Made by a program: the position numbers and the translations under genes
Source: an uncultured Dysgonomonas sp.
GTDB taxonomy: Bacteria > Bacteroidota > Bacteroidia > Bacteroidales > Dysgonomonadaceae
NCBI RefSeq assembly: GCF_900079725.1
Contig: NZ_LT599032.1
Location: forward strand, 2,316,253 to 2,380,252
DNA length: 64,000 bases
Direction of reading: 5' to 3'
Part shown: piece after piece, positions 16,438 to 28,487 of the stretch
How the letters are laid out: the number at the start of each line of letters is the position of its first letter
Numbering within the stretch: position 1 is the first letter of the stretch
The notes under the pieces: generated by a model
Told to the model about the DNA's origin: nothing
What the model saw: the letters and a program-made list of their open reading frames with translations, nothing else
Database searches by the model: none

Positions 16438-18657
16438 ATGAGAAAATTACTTTTTTTTGCTTTACTTATTTCTTCTTTTGCCTACGGGCAAACTATCGAC
16501 AGCCTGTACAAACAAGCTGACAGGTTCCGGGATAAATATGCTAACAAGTTCTATTACGGCTTGTCGGATATTAAGCCTATAAATGAGTCTCACAGCTTTT
16601 GGTATCTAACGCGAACGCCGAAAGGGAGTGAATTCTTTCTGATAAATGCAGATAAAAAAGAGGTAAGTCCGGCCTTCGATAAGCAGAAGCTGGCTACAGC
16701 TTTAGCCAAAGTAATCAATAAGGAAACTGATCCGTATAAGCTACCGTTCAAGACATTACAATACAGTAAGAATATGGATTCTATCTACTTCTCTATAGAT
16801 GAAACCAAATATAACTGTCTGTTGGCCGACTACACCATCTCCAAAGATAAAGACCAGACTCCCCGCAATGATTATTATTGGGGCGGAGTCTTTAAAGAAG
16901 ACAGGAAAGATAAGGTGAAATCACCTGACGGAAAGAGAGAGGCTTACATTTCGGAAGGTAATCTCTGGGTGACAGATTTGACTACAAAAGAGAATAAGAA
17001 AATAAGTATCGACGGCTCTGTTTCTGAATACTATTCATCCAACATCTATTGGTCGCCCGACTCAAAAAAGATAGTATGCTGCAAATACCGTCCTGCCGAA
17101 ACACGTAAATTATTACTTATCGAGTCTTCTCCCAAAGATCAGCTACAACCAAAAACGGAAGAATATGATTATCCGAAACCCGGTGATGCACTGCCAATCA
17201 GACGCCCTGTAGCCTTTGTTATAGATGAAGGAAAAGCCATTGAATTTAAAGTCCCTGATGTGGAAGCGCAATTCAGTCTGGACGATATAAAATGGGATAA
17301 AGAGAGTCGCTACTTTACATTCAATTTCAATAAGCGCGGGCATCAAGAGTATGTTATTTATGCAGGAGATATCTCGACAGGGAAAGTGCGTCCTGTTGTA
17401 GATGAAAAAAGCCAGACATTCGTTTATTACAATGCATTGTACCAACATTGGTTCGAAAACGGAAAAGAACTGCTATGGATATCCGAACGTGACGGCTGGC
17501 GGCATATCTATCTCTATGATGTCTTTACAGGAATGGTGAAGAAACAATTGACAAAAGGCGAGTGGGTTGTAAAATCAGTTGTCAATGTAGATGAAAAGAA
17601 ACGGACACTGATATTCAAAGCCTGTGGCATGGATAAAGGGGAAGACCCGTATCTGGAAAAGTATTATTCATTAAATATAGACAATGGCAAGATACAGCCG
17701 CTTACGCCTGAGAATGCCAATCACAATGTGACCTTCTCTTCCGATTATTCTTACTTTGTCGACAATTATTCGCGCGTCGACCTGCCCCCTACCCTTGTCG
17801 TACGCTCTGCTACAGACGGAAAGGTCATATTGAAACCTCAGCAACAACCAGATATAACTAAAGCTGTAGAAGCAGGATGGCGTATGCCGGAAGTATTCTC
17901 GGCAAAAGGTCGGGATGGACAGACTGATATATGGGGAGTAATTATACGCCCAACGAACTTTGACCCGAATAAGAAATATCCTGTGATCGAATATATTTAT
18001 GCAGGTCCGCACGATTCGCACGTTCCAAAATCGTTTGCCATCAGCCAACGGTGCAGCGAACTGGCCGAACTGGGCTTTATAACGGTGATGATCGACGGTA
18101 TGGGCACTGCTAACCGTTCGAAAGCATTCCACGATGTATGTTGGAAAAACCTGAAAGATGCAGGTTTCCCCGACCGCATCGCATGGATGAAAGCGGCAGC
18201 AGCCAAATATCCGGAAATGGATGTAGAGCATGTCGGTATCTACGGAGCTTCGGCAGGAGGACAGAATGCGATGGGTGCATTGCTATTTCATCCCGAATTT
18301 TATAAAGTGGGTGTAGCTGCCTGTGGTTGCCACGATAACAGAATGGATAAAATATGGTGGAACGAACAATGGATGGGCTATCCTATAGGTAAAGAGTACG
18401 AAGAATGTTCGAATGTGGTGAATGCTAAATTGCTGCAAGGCAATCTGATGCTGATACTCGGCGAACTGGACAATAACGTAGACCCATCGAGTACGCTACA
18501 GGTGGTAGATGAACTGATAAAGCAGAATAAAGAATTTGAATTTGTAATGCTACCGGGAATAAGACATACTTTAGGAGGGGATTACGGGGAACGTAAGCGC
18601 CGCGACTTTTTTGTAAAGCATCTGCTTGGGGTTGAAGCTCCAGTGTGGAATAAATAA
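16438..18657 (+). CDS. S9 family (DPP-IV-like) serine peptidase
   Basis: 739 residues with the chosen start. The ATG at 16438 is preferred over an upstream in-frame one (16354) because it begins a clean signal peptide (MRKLLFFALLISSFAYGQ), whereas the longer form adds a second hydrophobic stretch lying in repeat DNA. An N-terminal beta-propeller (DPPIV N-terminal type, about residues 80-480) precedes an alpha/beta-hydrolase domain. Ser605 in GASAGG, Asp678 in GELDNNVD and His710 in GIRHTLGG form the triad. The nucleophile elbow reads GASAGG, not the usual GWSYGG. Such periplasmic enzymes take dipeptides from oligopeptides. It sits between a glycoprotein-type PUL and a beta-galactosidase and could finish peptides released there, but it lies beyond a terminator and may be independent. 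Confidence 0.9.
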   Translation: MRKLLFFALLISSFAYGQTIDSLYKQADRFRDKYANKFYYGLSDIKPINESHSFWYLTRTPKGSEFFLINADKKEVSPAFDKQKLATALAKVINKETDPYKLPFKTLQYSKNMDSIYFSIDETKYNCLLADYTISKDKDQTPRNDYYWGGVFKEDRKDKVKSPDGKREAYISEGNLWVTDLTTKENKKISIDGSVSEYYSSNIYWSPDSKKIVCCKYRPAETRKLLLIESSPKDQLQPKTEEYDYPKPGDALPIRRPVAFVIDEGKAIEFKVPDVEAQFSLDDIKWDKESRYFTFNFNKRGHQEYVIYAGDISTGKVRPVVDEKSQTFVYYNALYQHWFENGKELLWISERDGWRHIYLYDVFTGMVKKQLTKGEWVVKSVVNVDEKKRTLIFKACGMDKGEDPYLEKYYSLNIDNGKIQPLTPENANHNVTFSSDYSYFVDNYSRVDLPPTLVVRSATDGKVILKPQQQPDITKAVEAGWRMPEVFSAKGRDGQTDIWGVIIRPTNFDPNKKYPVIEYIYAGPHDSHVPKSFAISQRCSELAELGFITVMIDGMGTANRSKAFHDVCWKNLKDAGFPDRIAWMKAAAAKYPEMDVEHVGIYGASAGGQNAMGALLFHPEFYKVGVAACGCHDNRMDKIWWNEQWMGYPIGKEYEECSNVVNAKLLQGNLMLILGELDNNVDPSSTLQVVDELIKQNKEFEFVMLPGIRHTLGGDYGERKRRDFFVKHLLGVEAPVWNK

Positions 18658-18699
18658 AAACAAAAGCAGAACGACACGATCAAATTGATACTCTATACT

Positions 18700-18795
18700 G
18701 TCATTGGCTCCGCTTCGCTCTGCCGAACGTTGTTTCTGAACGAAGTGAAGAATCCCAACTCTTAAAACGGGATATTTCACTCCGTTCAATATGAC
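18700..18795. repeat. REP-like dispersed repeat, copy 1 (GTCAT...ATGAC)
   Basis: Bounded by GTCAT and its inverse ATGAC, with internal CTGAACGAAGTGAAGAATCC and TTTCACTCCGTTCAATATGAC. The same layout occurs at 22774-22840 and 46573-46667. It lies between two convergent genes, directly before their shared terminator. Confidence 0.65.
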
Positions 18796-18829
18796 AAGAG
18801 GCTGTCTAAGTATTTTTAGACAACCTCTT
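18796..18829. terminator. bidirectional terminator between S9 peptidase and GH2 genes
   Basis: Arms AAGAGGCTGTCTAA and TTAGACAACCTCTT pair over 14 positions with one mismatch, with a 6-base loop. It lies between convergent genes 19 bases before the GH2 stop codon and can serve both directions. Confidence 0.7.
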
Positions 18830-18847
18830 AAATTCTTATATAACTAT

Positions 18848-22477
<3,630 letters not shown>

Positions 22478-22492
22478 TCACTATTGGACAAA

Positions 22493-22524
22493 CAAAGATA
22501 ATCTTTTAACAATTCATATTCAAA
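22493..22524 (-). promoter_or_regulatory. Bacteroidota-type promoter of the GH2 gene
   Basis: Read on the minus strand: TTTG (22524-22521), 20-base spacer, TATCTTTG (22500-22493). This fits the TTTG / TAnnTTTG consensus of the Bacteroidota primary sigma factor with ideal spacing. The start codon is about 55 bases downstream. Confidence 0.65.
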
Positions 22525-22708
22525 AACTTCCCTCTTAATCTTACCAATTGATTATGAATTAAGCAGATTATAAAATAAAGCCCTATAGTGTATAAGTGGG
22601 ATTTTTATCAGAAATTTTATCTATAGGTATAAGCAGTATGGAAATTACTCGTTTGTCGTTCTTTGAAAAAAATTAATCAGCGAATAAATGAAATAGTATA
22701 ACCGTTTA

Positions 22709-22880
22709 GCCCCTCCAACCTCTCCGAGGGGCAGGGCTGTTAAGTTCTTTGCTTTATTCTATTATTTTCTGCAGTCATTCTTCACTTCGTTCAGAATCCC
22801 GACCCTGAGAAACGAGATGTTTCACTCCGCTCAACATGACAAAGAGGATATAAGAATTCAGAACTTAACAGCCCTGCCCC
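22709..22880. repeat. composite repeat: C/G-rich palindrome family flanking REP-like copy 2
   Basis: A perfect 21-base inverted pair (22728-22748 and 22860-22880; arm begins GGGGCAGGGCTGTTAAG) encloses a REP-like element (22774-22840, GTCAT ... CTCAACATGAC). The left flank CCCCTCCAACCTC also occurs at 27108-27120. The whole 715-base gap 22439-23153 has no gene. Apart from the GH2 promoter and this element, it holds a repeat-head fragment (TTTTATCTATAGGTATAAG near 22615), TTAATTATTAAG-type and TGTTACCTTTGTTACC words (around 22935-22990 and 23099-23118), and small hairpins near 23043 and 23133. Confidence 0.65.
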
Positions 22881-23153
22881 GAGGGGAGGCGACAGAGAGT
22901 AAAAGCTAATTAGCTCCACTGACCGTTAGTTCTTAATTTTTTATTCTTAATTATTAAGTGCTCCCTCTGTTACCTTTGTTACCTTTTGTAGATTTTAGCG
23001 GACACGCCCCTTTAGTGTTTCGGGCTTATTGACTCAAAGTGACATACAAAAACTATGTCATAGAAGTAAAAAAGTAACAAGAAGAAAAACCTGAAAAAGA
23101 TGTTACTTTTGTTACTTTTTACATATAGTTCCTATCTATTCAGATAGAAAAGG

Positions 23154-24662
23154 TTATTGCCAATCAATAAAGTCCAGAGAAACCCTGTTAAGGAATGCTA
23201 CTGTTTTATGTATCTCTTTGTACATCACAATGTCGTCATTGATAAAAGCCACTTCTTTCCTGTATTCCTTTAGGAAGTTTTCGAGTATAGGCGATGTTTT
23301 TGCGGGACGGCGAAAATCTATTCCCTGCGCGGCATTCATCAACTCTATGGCCAGAATATGATTCAGGTTATCCATTATCTTAAATAATTTGACCGCTGCA
23401 TTTGCCCCCATACTCACGTGGTCTTCCTGCCCGTTAGACGATACGATGGAATCGCTTGATGCGGCATAGCAGTACATCTTATTCTGGCTAACCATCGAAG
23501 CAGATGTATATTGTGGAATCATAAAGCCGGAGTTGACACCCGGGTTAGCGACAAGGAATTCAGGTAGTCCGCGAAGCCCCATTATCAACTGAGCCACACG
23601 CCGCTCTGAGATATTACCCAATTCTGATAACGCAATTGCAAGGAAGTCGTAAGAGAGTGCCAATGGCTGTCCGTGAAAGTTTCCGCCCGATACGATCTTA
23701 TCCTCATCCGGAAATATAGTCGGGTTGTCGGTCACCGAATTTATCTCAGTTAACAAAACTGATGCCACATAGTTCATCGCATCCTTTGTTGCCCCATGTA
23801 CCTGCGGAATACAACGGAAAGAGTATGGGTCTTGTACATGCGCCTTTTCCCGTGAAATAAGCTCACTGCCTTCAAGTAACTGGCAGAAGTTGGCTGCTGT
23901 ACTGATCTGACCCTGATGCGGACGCATCTTGTGTATGCCCTCATAGAACGGATCGAGACAACCATCGAAGGCCTCCAACGAGAGAGCTGCTATTAGATCG
24001 GCTTTCTTTGATATGGCAAATGCACGGAGAATAGCAAAAACTCCGTTAGCACTCATAAACTGTGTCCCATTGAGTAATGCCAGTCCTTCCTTACTCATCA
24101 GGCGGATAGGCTTCCAGCCGAACTCATCCAGTACACTTATTGCCTCACGCTTTTTTCCCTGATAGTAAACATCTCCCGCTCCAATCAGAGGGAGGAAAAG
24201 ATTAGCCAATGGAGCCAAATCGCCCGATGCGCCGAGTGAACCACGGTCGCAAACAATAGGGATAATATCATTGTTGAAAAAGTCTATAATACGCTGAACC
24301 GTTATCACCTGTACTCCGCTATATCCGAGAGACAAAGCATGCGCCTTGAGTAACATCATCAGTTTGACAATGACCGGAGATATCTCCTCTCCTACACTAC
24401 ATGCATGCGATTTTACAAGATTCTCCTGCAAGCGGGTAAGTTCGTCGGGAGATATATTCTTGTTGCAGAGCGAACCGAACCCTGTGGTAATACCATACAT
24501 AGGTGTTTTCTGCGACTTGATTTTCTCATCGAGGTAATCGCGGCATTTCTGTATACGGTCTTTGGCTTCGGGAGCAAGCTCCAATTTCAGATTCTTGTTT
24601 ATGATTTGCTCCAGTATCTCAAAGGTTAGCTCACCCGAGCCGACATAATAGACGTTCTTCAT
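23154..24662 (-). CDS. hutH: histidine ammonia-lyase
   Basis: 502 residues, normal length for the family. It deaminates L-histidine to urocanate, the first step of histidine degradation, in the cytoplasm. The self-forming MIO cofactor site is intact: GSLGASGDLAPLANL with Ala145-Ser146-Gly147. Other family segments include YGITTGFG near the N-terminus and SSNGQEDHVSMGANAA. It is the last gene of a minus-strand hut operon and starts 3 bases after the fchA stop codon, although its product acts first in the pathway. Confidence 0.97.
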   Translation of the reverse strand: MKNVYYVGSGELTFEILEQIINKNLKLELAPEAKDRIQKCRDYLDEKIKSQKTPMYGITTGFGSLCNKNISPDELTRLQENLVKSHACSVGEEISPVIVKLMMLLKAHALSLGYSGVQVITVQRIIDFFNNDIIPIVCDRGSLGASGDLAPLANLFLPLIGAGDVYYQGKKREAISVLDEFGWKPIRLMSKEGLALLNGTQFMSANGVFAILRAFAISKKADLIAALSLEAFDGCLDPFYEGIHKMRPHQGQISTAANFCQLLEGSELISREKAHVQDPYSFRCIPQVHGATKDAMNYVASVLLTEINSVTDNPTIFPDEDKIVSGGNFHGQPLALSYDFLAIALSELGNISERRVAQLIMGLRGLPEFLVANPGVNSGFMIPQYTSASMVSQNKMYCYAASSDSIVSSNGQEDHVSMGANAAVKLFKIMDNLNHILAIELMNAAQGIDFRRPAKTSPILENFLKEYRKEVAFINDDIVMYKEIHKTVAFLNRVSLDFIDWQ

Positions 24663-24665
24663 AGG

Positions 24666-25289
24666 TTATAGTGTTTTATTTACCTTTTCCAGCAAAGCTT
24701 GTTCTTTAGCTACAGCCGCCTTTTCCAACTGGCCGCATTCTTCTCTCATACGTGCGACATACTCTTCATCTTTCAATGCAGAGAGATTTATCTTCACATT
24801 CAGTATCGCACCCAATACGGCTGTACGCGCAGTCATCATACTTACGCAAGCATCTGTTATAGCATTCTGGTTGCCATGTTCGGCAACTTCCTCTATGACC
24901 TCCATTATAGCAAAAGCTTTACGTGCGACATCCATAGGCACGTCGGCAGCTATCGTAGTGGTAGCCTGTATCTGCTTGCTACGCTCGGCTTTTTCCTCAT
25001 CAGTTTCTTTCGGGAGTTTGAATGCAGCAAAGACTTGGTCGTAAGCATCCGAATCGGCATCTATATCGTGGATAAAGAGTGCACGATAGTTGTTTGCTGA
25101 TGCTGCAAGCTTTTTCATCATCTCTTCTTTATCTTCATACTTCTTCTTGCCAATGGTAAGGTTAGCAACCATTTCGGCAAGGGCCGCTGAAATTGCGGCA
25201 TTCAATGCGGCAATACTACCTCCTCCGGGAACAGGATCGTTGCCGGCGGTTTGGGATAGGAATTCTTTAACAGTTAAGTTTACTAACAT
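24666..25289 (-). CDS. fchA: methenyltetrahydrofolate cyclohydrolase / formimino-THF cyclodeaminase (FTCD C-terminal type)
   Basis: 207 residues, a stand-alone version of the cyclodeaminase half of vertebrate FTCD. It converts 5-formimino-THF, made by the ftcD product of the same operon, to methenyl-THF with release of ammonia. The family N-terminus is clear (SQTAGNDPVPGGGSIAALNA), and the protein is a compact helical bundle with no signal peptide. It is separated from the preceding unknown gene by 4 bases and from hutH by 3, so co-translation is likely. Confidence 0.92.
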   Translation of the reverse strand: MLVNLTVKEFLSQTAGNDPVPGGGSIAALNAAISAALAEMVANLTIGKKKYEDKEEMMKKLAASANNYRALFIHDIDADSDAYDQVFAAFKLPKETDEEKAERSKQIQATTTIAADVPMDVARKAFAIMEVIEEVAEHGNQNAITDACVSMMTARTAVLGAILNVKINLSALKDEEYVARMREECGQLEKAAVAKEQALLEKVNKTL

Positions 25290-25293
25290 GACA

Positions 25294-25842
25294 TTACTTA
25301 TTTAGTTTGTTTAATATTTCGTTAATCTCATTCTGCACCCTTTCCGGGTGTTGCTTTTTGTTATAATGAGATGGATTATCCATTAGTAGAAGTAACTCTA
25401 CTATTTCGGAATCGCCCAATTCATTTATATTTTGGATGTCGATATTTTCATCCTTAATCTTTTTACGGATATAATAATTCAGGCATTCTTCCTGTGTTGT
25501 ATATTTCTCTACCATCGTTATAATCGGTATTATATCCCAAGCCTTTGTATAGAAAGGATATAATCCTGCATATACAGTTTCCCGACAAGCACAATAACGA
25601 TTCTCTCCCGCCTGATGATTTATAAAATGCATCAACGACTTAGGTTCTAAAGAATGAGGATATATGATATTGTATATTGTATAAAACTTTTCAGGGAGCT
25701 GAGGGCTATTTTTTATCTCAGAAATGAATTTTTCCCTTTCTGATTTATCTATAATGAAAAAGCCTCTAAAATGGAAAAAAGAGAACAGACCAATAATAAA
25801 AATTACTGATATCAAAAAAAATATTTTTATTCCCTTTTTCAA
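25294..25842 (-). CDS. unknown 182-residue membrane-anchored protein inside the hut operon
   Basis: I do not recognise the function. One N-terminal membrane segment (residues ~6-28, FFLISVIFIIGLFSFFHFRG) is followed by a soluble part with a CACRE motif near residue 85 and a charged C-terminal helix. No ATG is available; translation must start at TTG (25842), 9 bases after the hutI stop codon. Sampled lines are 25-33% G+C, well below the roughly 50% of adjoining hut genes, suggesting a separate origin. It is 4 bases from fchA, so it is co-transcribed. A vague likeness to small peptidoglycan-transglycosylase-like proteins was considered, but the catalytic motifs are not evident. Confidence 0.6.
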   Translation of the reverse strand: MKKGIKIFFLISVIFIIGLFSFFHFRGFFIIDKSEREKFISEIKNSPQLPEKFYTIYNIIYPHSLEPKSLMHFINHQAGENRYCACRETVYAGLYPFYTKAWDIIPIITMVEKYTTQEECLNYYIRKKIKDENIDIQNINELGDSEIVELLLLMDNPSHYNKKQHPERVQNEINEILNKLNK

Positions 25843-25851
25843 ATTAATAAC

Positions 25852-27102
25852 TTATGAAACGACAACATTTCCCTTTTTTATTACTTTTTCCACAATATTC
25901 ATCCCTATATGATATGGCAAGAACTTATATGACGGATATTCGAGAATCACAAGATCACCCTGTTTTCCGACATCTATACTGCCGATTCTGTCAGCTTTTC
26001 CTACTGCTGCCGCTCCGTTTATGGTTAAAGCGGCCAAGGCTTCTTCGGGAGATAGCTGCATATAGATAGAAGCCAAAGCAAAAAGTAAAGGAATGGAGTT
26101 CGTGAAACTGCTTCCCGGATTCAGGTCAGTAGCCAAAGCCACTGCACAACCGGAGTCTATCATATAACGTCCCCGCGCATAATGTTCCTTTAGAGAAAAA
26201 GCTGTACATGGAAGCAATGTAGCCACTACTCCGCTCTCGGCTAAATCCTCGATTCCATTGTCCGAGGCTTGTAGCAGATGATCGGCAGAAAGGGCTTTCA
26301 GTTCGGCTGCGAGTTCTGCACCGCCCAGAGTGACAATCTCATCGGCATGTATTTTCAGCTTGAAACCCAGATCACGGGCGGCCGTAAGATATCTTCGTGA
26401 TTGATCTATATCGAATACATTCCTTTCGCAAAAGATATCACAACATTCGGCAAGGCCTTTCGACTTTACTTCGGGCATTACCTCCTTAATCATATAATCG
26501 AGGAATTCATCTTCCCGTCCTTTATATTCCGTAGGAGTAGCATGTGCCCCCATAAAGGTGCTGACAATATCTACGGCATGCTCTTTATTCAGCGATTTCA
26601 TTACCTCAAGCTGCTTCAGTTCAGTTGCCTTATCCATGCCATATCCGCTCTTCCCTTCAACGGTAGTGACGCCCATTGCCAGCATGCTGTTGAGACGTTT
26701 CCGGCCCGAATTTTTCAATTCGTCGAACGAAGCATTGCGTGTCGCGGTCATCGTGTTGTGAATACCACCTCCACGCTCCATGATAGACATATAGCTGTCA
26801 CCACGCATACGCCACGAGAATTCTTCTTCGCGGTATCCTCCGAATATGAAATGGGTATGGGAATCCACGAAGCCCGGAAGTACAGCCTTACCTGTAGCGT
26901 CAACCACTTCATGGTCAGGAAAATCGGACAGCGGCGGGCAATTAGCATCCTTTCCCACATAGGTGATGATGCCATCGGTAATGATAACCGTTCCGTTCTC
27001 TATCACTGAAAGATCGGACATCTCCTTTCCTTTCTTCGCTGAGAATCCGCTACACGTAACTAATTGCGTTACGTTCTTTATAATGATATTACCTTTTTTC
27101 AT
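25852..27102 (-). CDS. hutI: imidazolonepropionase
   Basis: 416 residues. A cytoplasmic amidohydrolase-superfamily metalloenzyme that opens imidazolone-5-propionate to N-formimino-L-glutamate, the third step of histidine breakdown. The metal-binding HTH of the amidohydrolase barrel is visible in PGFVDSHTHFIFGG (His82, His84), with KIHADE and ATDLNPGSS further on. The active-site region TTVEGKSGYGMD is typical. The upstream gap to ftcD (98 bases) is filled by a C/G-rich palindromic repeat (27105-27198). Confidence 0.96.
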   Translation of the reverse strand: MKKGNIIIKNVTQLVTCSGFSAKKGKEMSDLSVIENGTVIITDGIITYVGKDANCPPLSDFPDHEVVDATGKAVLPGFVDSHTHFIFGGYREEEFSWRMRGDSYMSIMERGGGIHNTMTATRNASFDELKNSGRKRLNSMLAMGVTTVEGKSGYGMDKATELKQLEVMKSLNKEHAVDIVSTFMGAHATPTEYKGREDEFLDYMIKEVMPEVKSKGLAECCDIFCERNVFDIDQSRRYLTAARDLGFKLKIHADEIVTLGGAELAAELKALSADHLLQASDNGIEDLAESGVVATLLPCTAFSLKEHYARGRYMIDSGCAVALATDLNPGSSFTNSIPLLFALASIYMQLSPEEALAALTINGAAAVGKADRIGSIDVGKQGDLVILEYPSYKFLPYHIGMNIVEKVIKKGNVVVS

Positions 27103-27104
27103 AT

Positions 27105-27198
27105 CAGCCCCTCCAACCTCCCCAAGGGGAGGCTTTATGATAGTATATATTTATTCAAAATGTGTCTCATTCTTAATTACCCCCTTTGGGGGCAGGGG
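27105..27198. repeat. C/G-rich palindromic repeat inside the hut operon (ftcD-hutI gap)
   Basis: Contains a perfect 16-base palindrome CCTCCCCAAGGGGAGG (27117-27132) and a CCCCCTTTGGGGG hairpin (27180-27192). The left edge, CCCCTCCAACCTC, matches 22710-22722. It fills almost the whole space between the ftcD stop and hutI start codons and would form hairpins in the operon mRNA. Confidence 0.65.
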
Positions 27199-27200
27199 GC

Positions 27201-28103
27201 CTACTCCATCAGATGGGTTTCTAATACCTGCTTTGTAGAAAAGCCTTCTAACCCGAGGTAATAGGCAGCCGTATTTATCAGTGCATCCATAGGAACAAGT
27301 CCGATAATTTCCGCACCTACAATACTTACCCCATAGCGGTTAGCTTCGATGCGCACCAGCTCATGAGCACGATAAATGGCAGTCTTGGTATAATCGGTCA
27401 GGTTCATCGATACCTGTACAATACCCCTGTCGGTAAGCTCCACACCCATCGCCTTACAGAAACGAAGCCCGCCACCGAGGAAACGTACTTTTTTGGCAAT
27501 GGCATCAGCTATTTCCAGCTTGTCCGTATTCAGGTTCACATTGTAAGCTACTAACGGCATACGTGCGCCTATAACGGTCGCACCTGCTGTCGGATGTGGC
27601 TGTAAATGGCCGAAATCGGGTTTCCACTCGGGTAATTGCATTTTATCTTTCAAGCCTTCAAATTCACCTTTGCGGATAGTAGCCAGGTTTTCGCGATGTG
27701 GCGCAGATGCAGCTTTCTCGTATAGATAAACGGGTAAGTTGTATTTGTCTGCCACTTCTTTAGCTACTTCTTTGGACAGACTGATTGCCTCTTCCATCGA
27801 CACATTGCGAATTGGGATAAACGGCACTACATCTACTGCTCCCATACGCGGATGCTGTCCCTTGTGATGGTTGAGGTCGATAATATCCACTGCAATGCCG
27901 ATAGCTTCTATTACAGCTTTCTTTAGTGCTTCGGGTTCGCCTACTATGGTTACGACCATGCGGTTATGGTCTTTATCTGTACTGTAATCGAGTAGCTTTA
28001 CGCCTGCTTTTGCACGGAAAGCATTCGCTATCTTTTCTACCTTTTCCAAATCGCGCCCTTCGCTGAAATTGGGTACGCATTCTACGATTTTGTTAGTGCT
28101 CAT
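27201..28103 (-). CDS. ftcD: glutamate formimidoyltransferase
   Basis: 300 residues, the stand-alone transferase half of FTCD. It moves the formimino group of N-formimino-L-glutamate to tetrahydrofolate, giving glutamate. The start (IVECVPNFSEGRD) and the catalytic-histidine segment NHHKGQHPRMGAVD (His84, equivalent to the known active-site His of the mammalian enzyme) are intact. It is 18 bases downstream of a small unknown gene and 98 bases upstream of hutI. Cytoplasmic; partner of the fchA product. Confidence 0.95.
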   Translation of the reverse strand: MSTNKIVECVPNFSEGRDLEKVEKIANAFRAKAGVKLLDYSTDKDHNRMVVTIVGEPEALKKAVIEAIGIAVDIIDLNHHKGQHPRMGAVDVVPFIPIRNVSMEEAISLSKEVAKEVADKYNLPVYLYEKAASAPHRENLATIRKGEFEGLKDKMQLPEWKPDFGHLQPHPTAGATVIGARMPLVAYNVNLNTDKLEIADAIAKKVRFLGGGLRFCKAMGVELTDRGIVQVSMNLTDYTKTAIYRAHELVRIEANRYGVSIVGAEIIGLVPMDALINTAAYYLGLEGFSTKQVLETHLME

Positions 28104-28121
28104 GGTATGTTGTTTTTTATT

Positions 28122-28487
28122 CTATATATTTTCTAGATTACTAAAGAATTGTTTATCTGTTTGAACAATTTCAACTAGTTCATATATTTGAGGATCAAGG
28201 GCTGAAGAATCTATGATTTTTAGATATTCATCTACAATATCCTTATCAATATAAATTTTGCCACTACCAGCCCAATGCCTATCCTGTCCATTCTTCTTAA
28301 TGCCGGATATCCAATAAAGCTCTCCTGTTTGTATATCTCTTGCATATCCATGCCCATTCCCCTTAAACGCTTGTCCATTAAAATAGATAGTTTTTCCAGT
28401 TTTAGAAAACTCAACTTTTCCAATCCAAGCAGGGCCATTATCCGAATAGCCGGATTTCAATTCAATGTATTTAATTTGAGGTATCAT
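28122..28487 (-). CDS. unknown 121-residue soluble protein inside the hut operon
   Basis: No function recognised. It has no signal peptide and appears to be a small beta-rich protein with conserved-looking segments SDNGPAWIGKVEFSKTGKT, YFNGQAF, ELYWISGIKKNGQDRHW. Similar small Bacteroidota proteins are common, and I remember some carrying a doubtful metabolic-enzyme name, which I do not adopt. Its start codon overlaps the stop codon of the preceding gene by 4 bases (ATGA), which indicates translational coupling with the secreted JAMM-like protein. It ends 18 bases before ftcD. Confidence 0.75.
   Translation of the reverse strand: MIPQIKYIELKSGYSDNGPAWIGKVEFSKTGKTIYFNGQAFKGNGHGYARDIQTGELYWISGIKKNGQDRHWAGSGKIYIDKDIVDEYLKIIDSSALDPQIYELVEIVQTDKQFFSNLENI

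Noticed and set aside
28122-28487. Naming the 121-residue protein after an isoprenoid-pathway enzyme, as I remember seeing for similar small proteins
   Set aside because: It is far too short and has no thiamine-diphosphate or other enzyme motif; such a name would be a propagated error.
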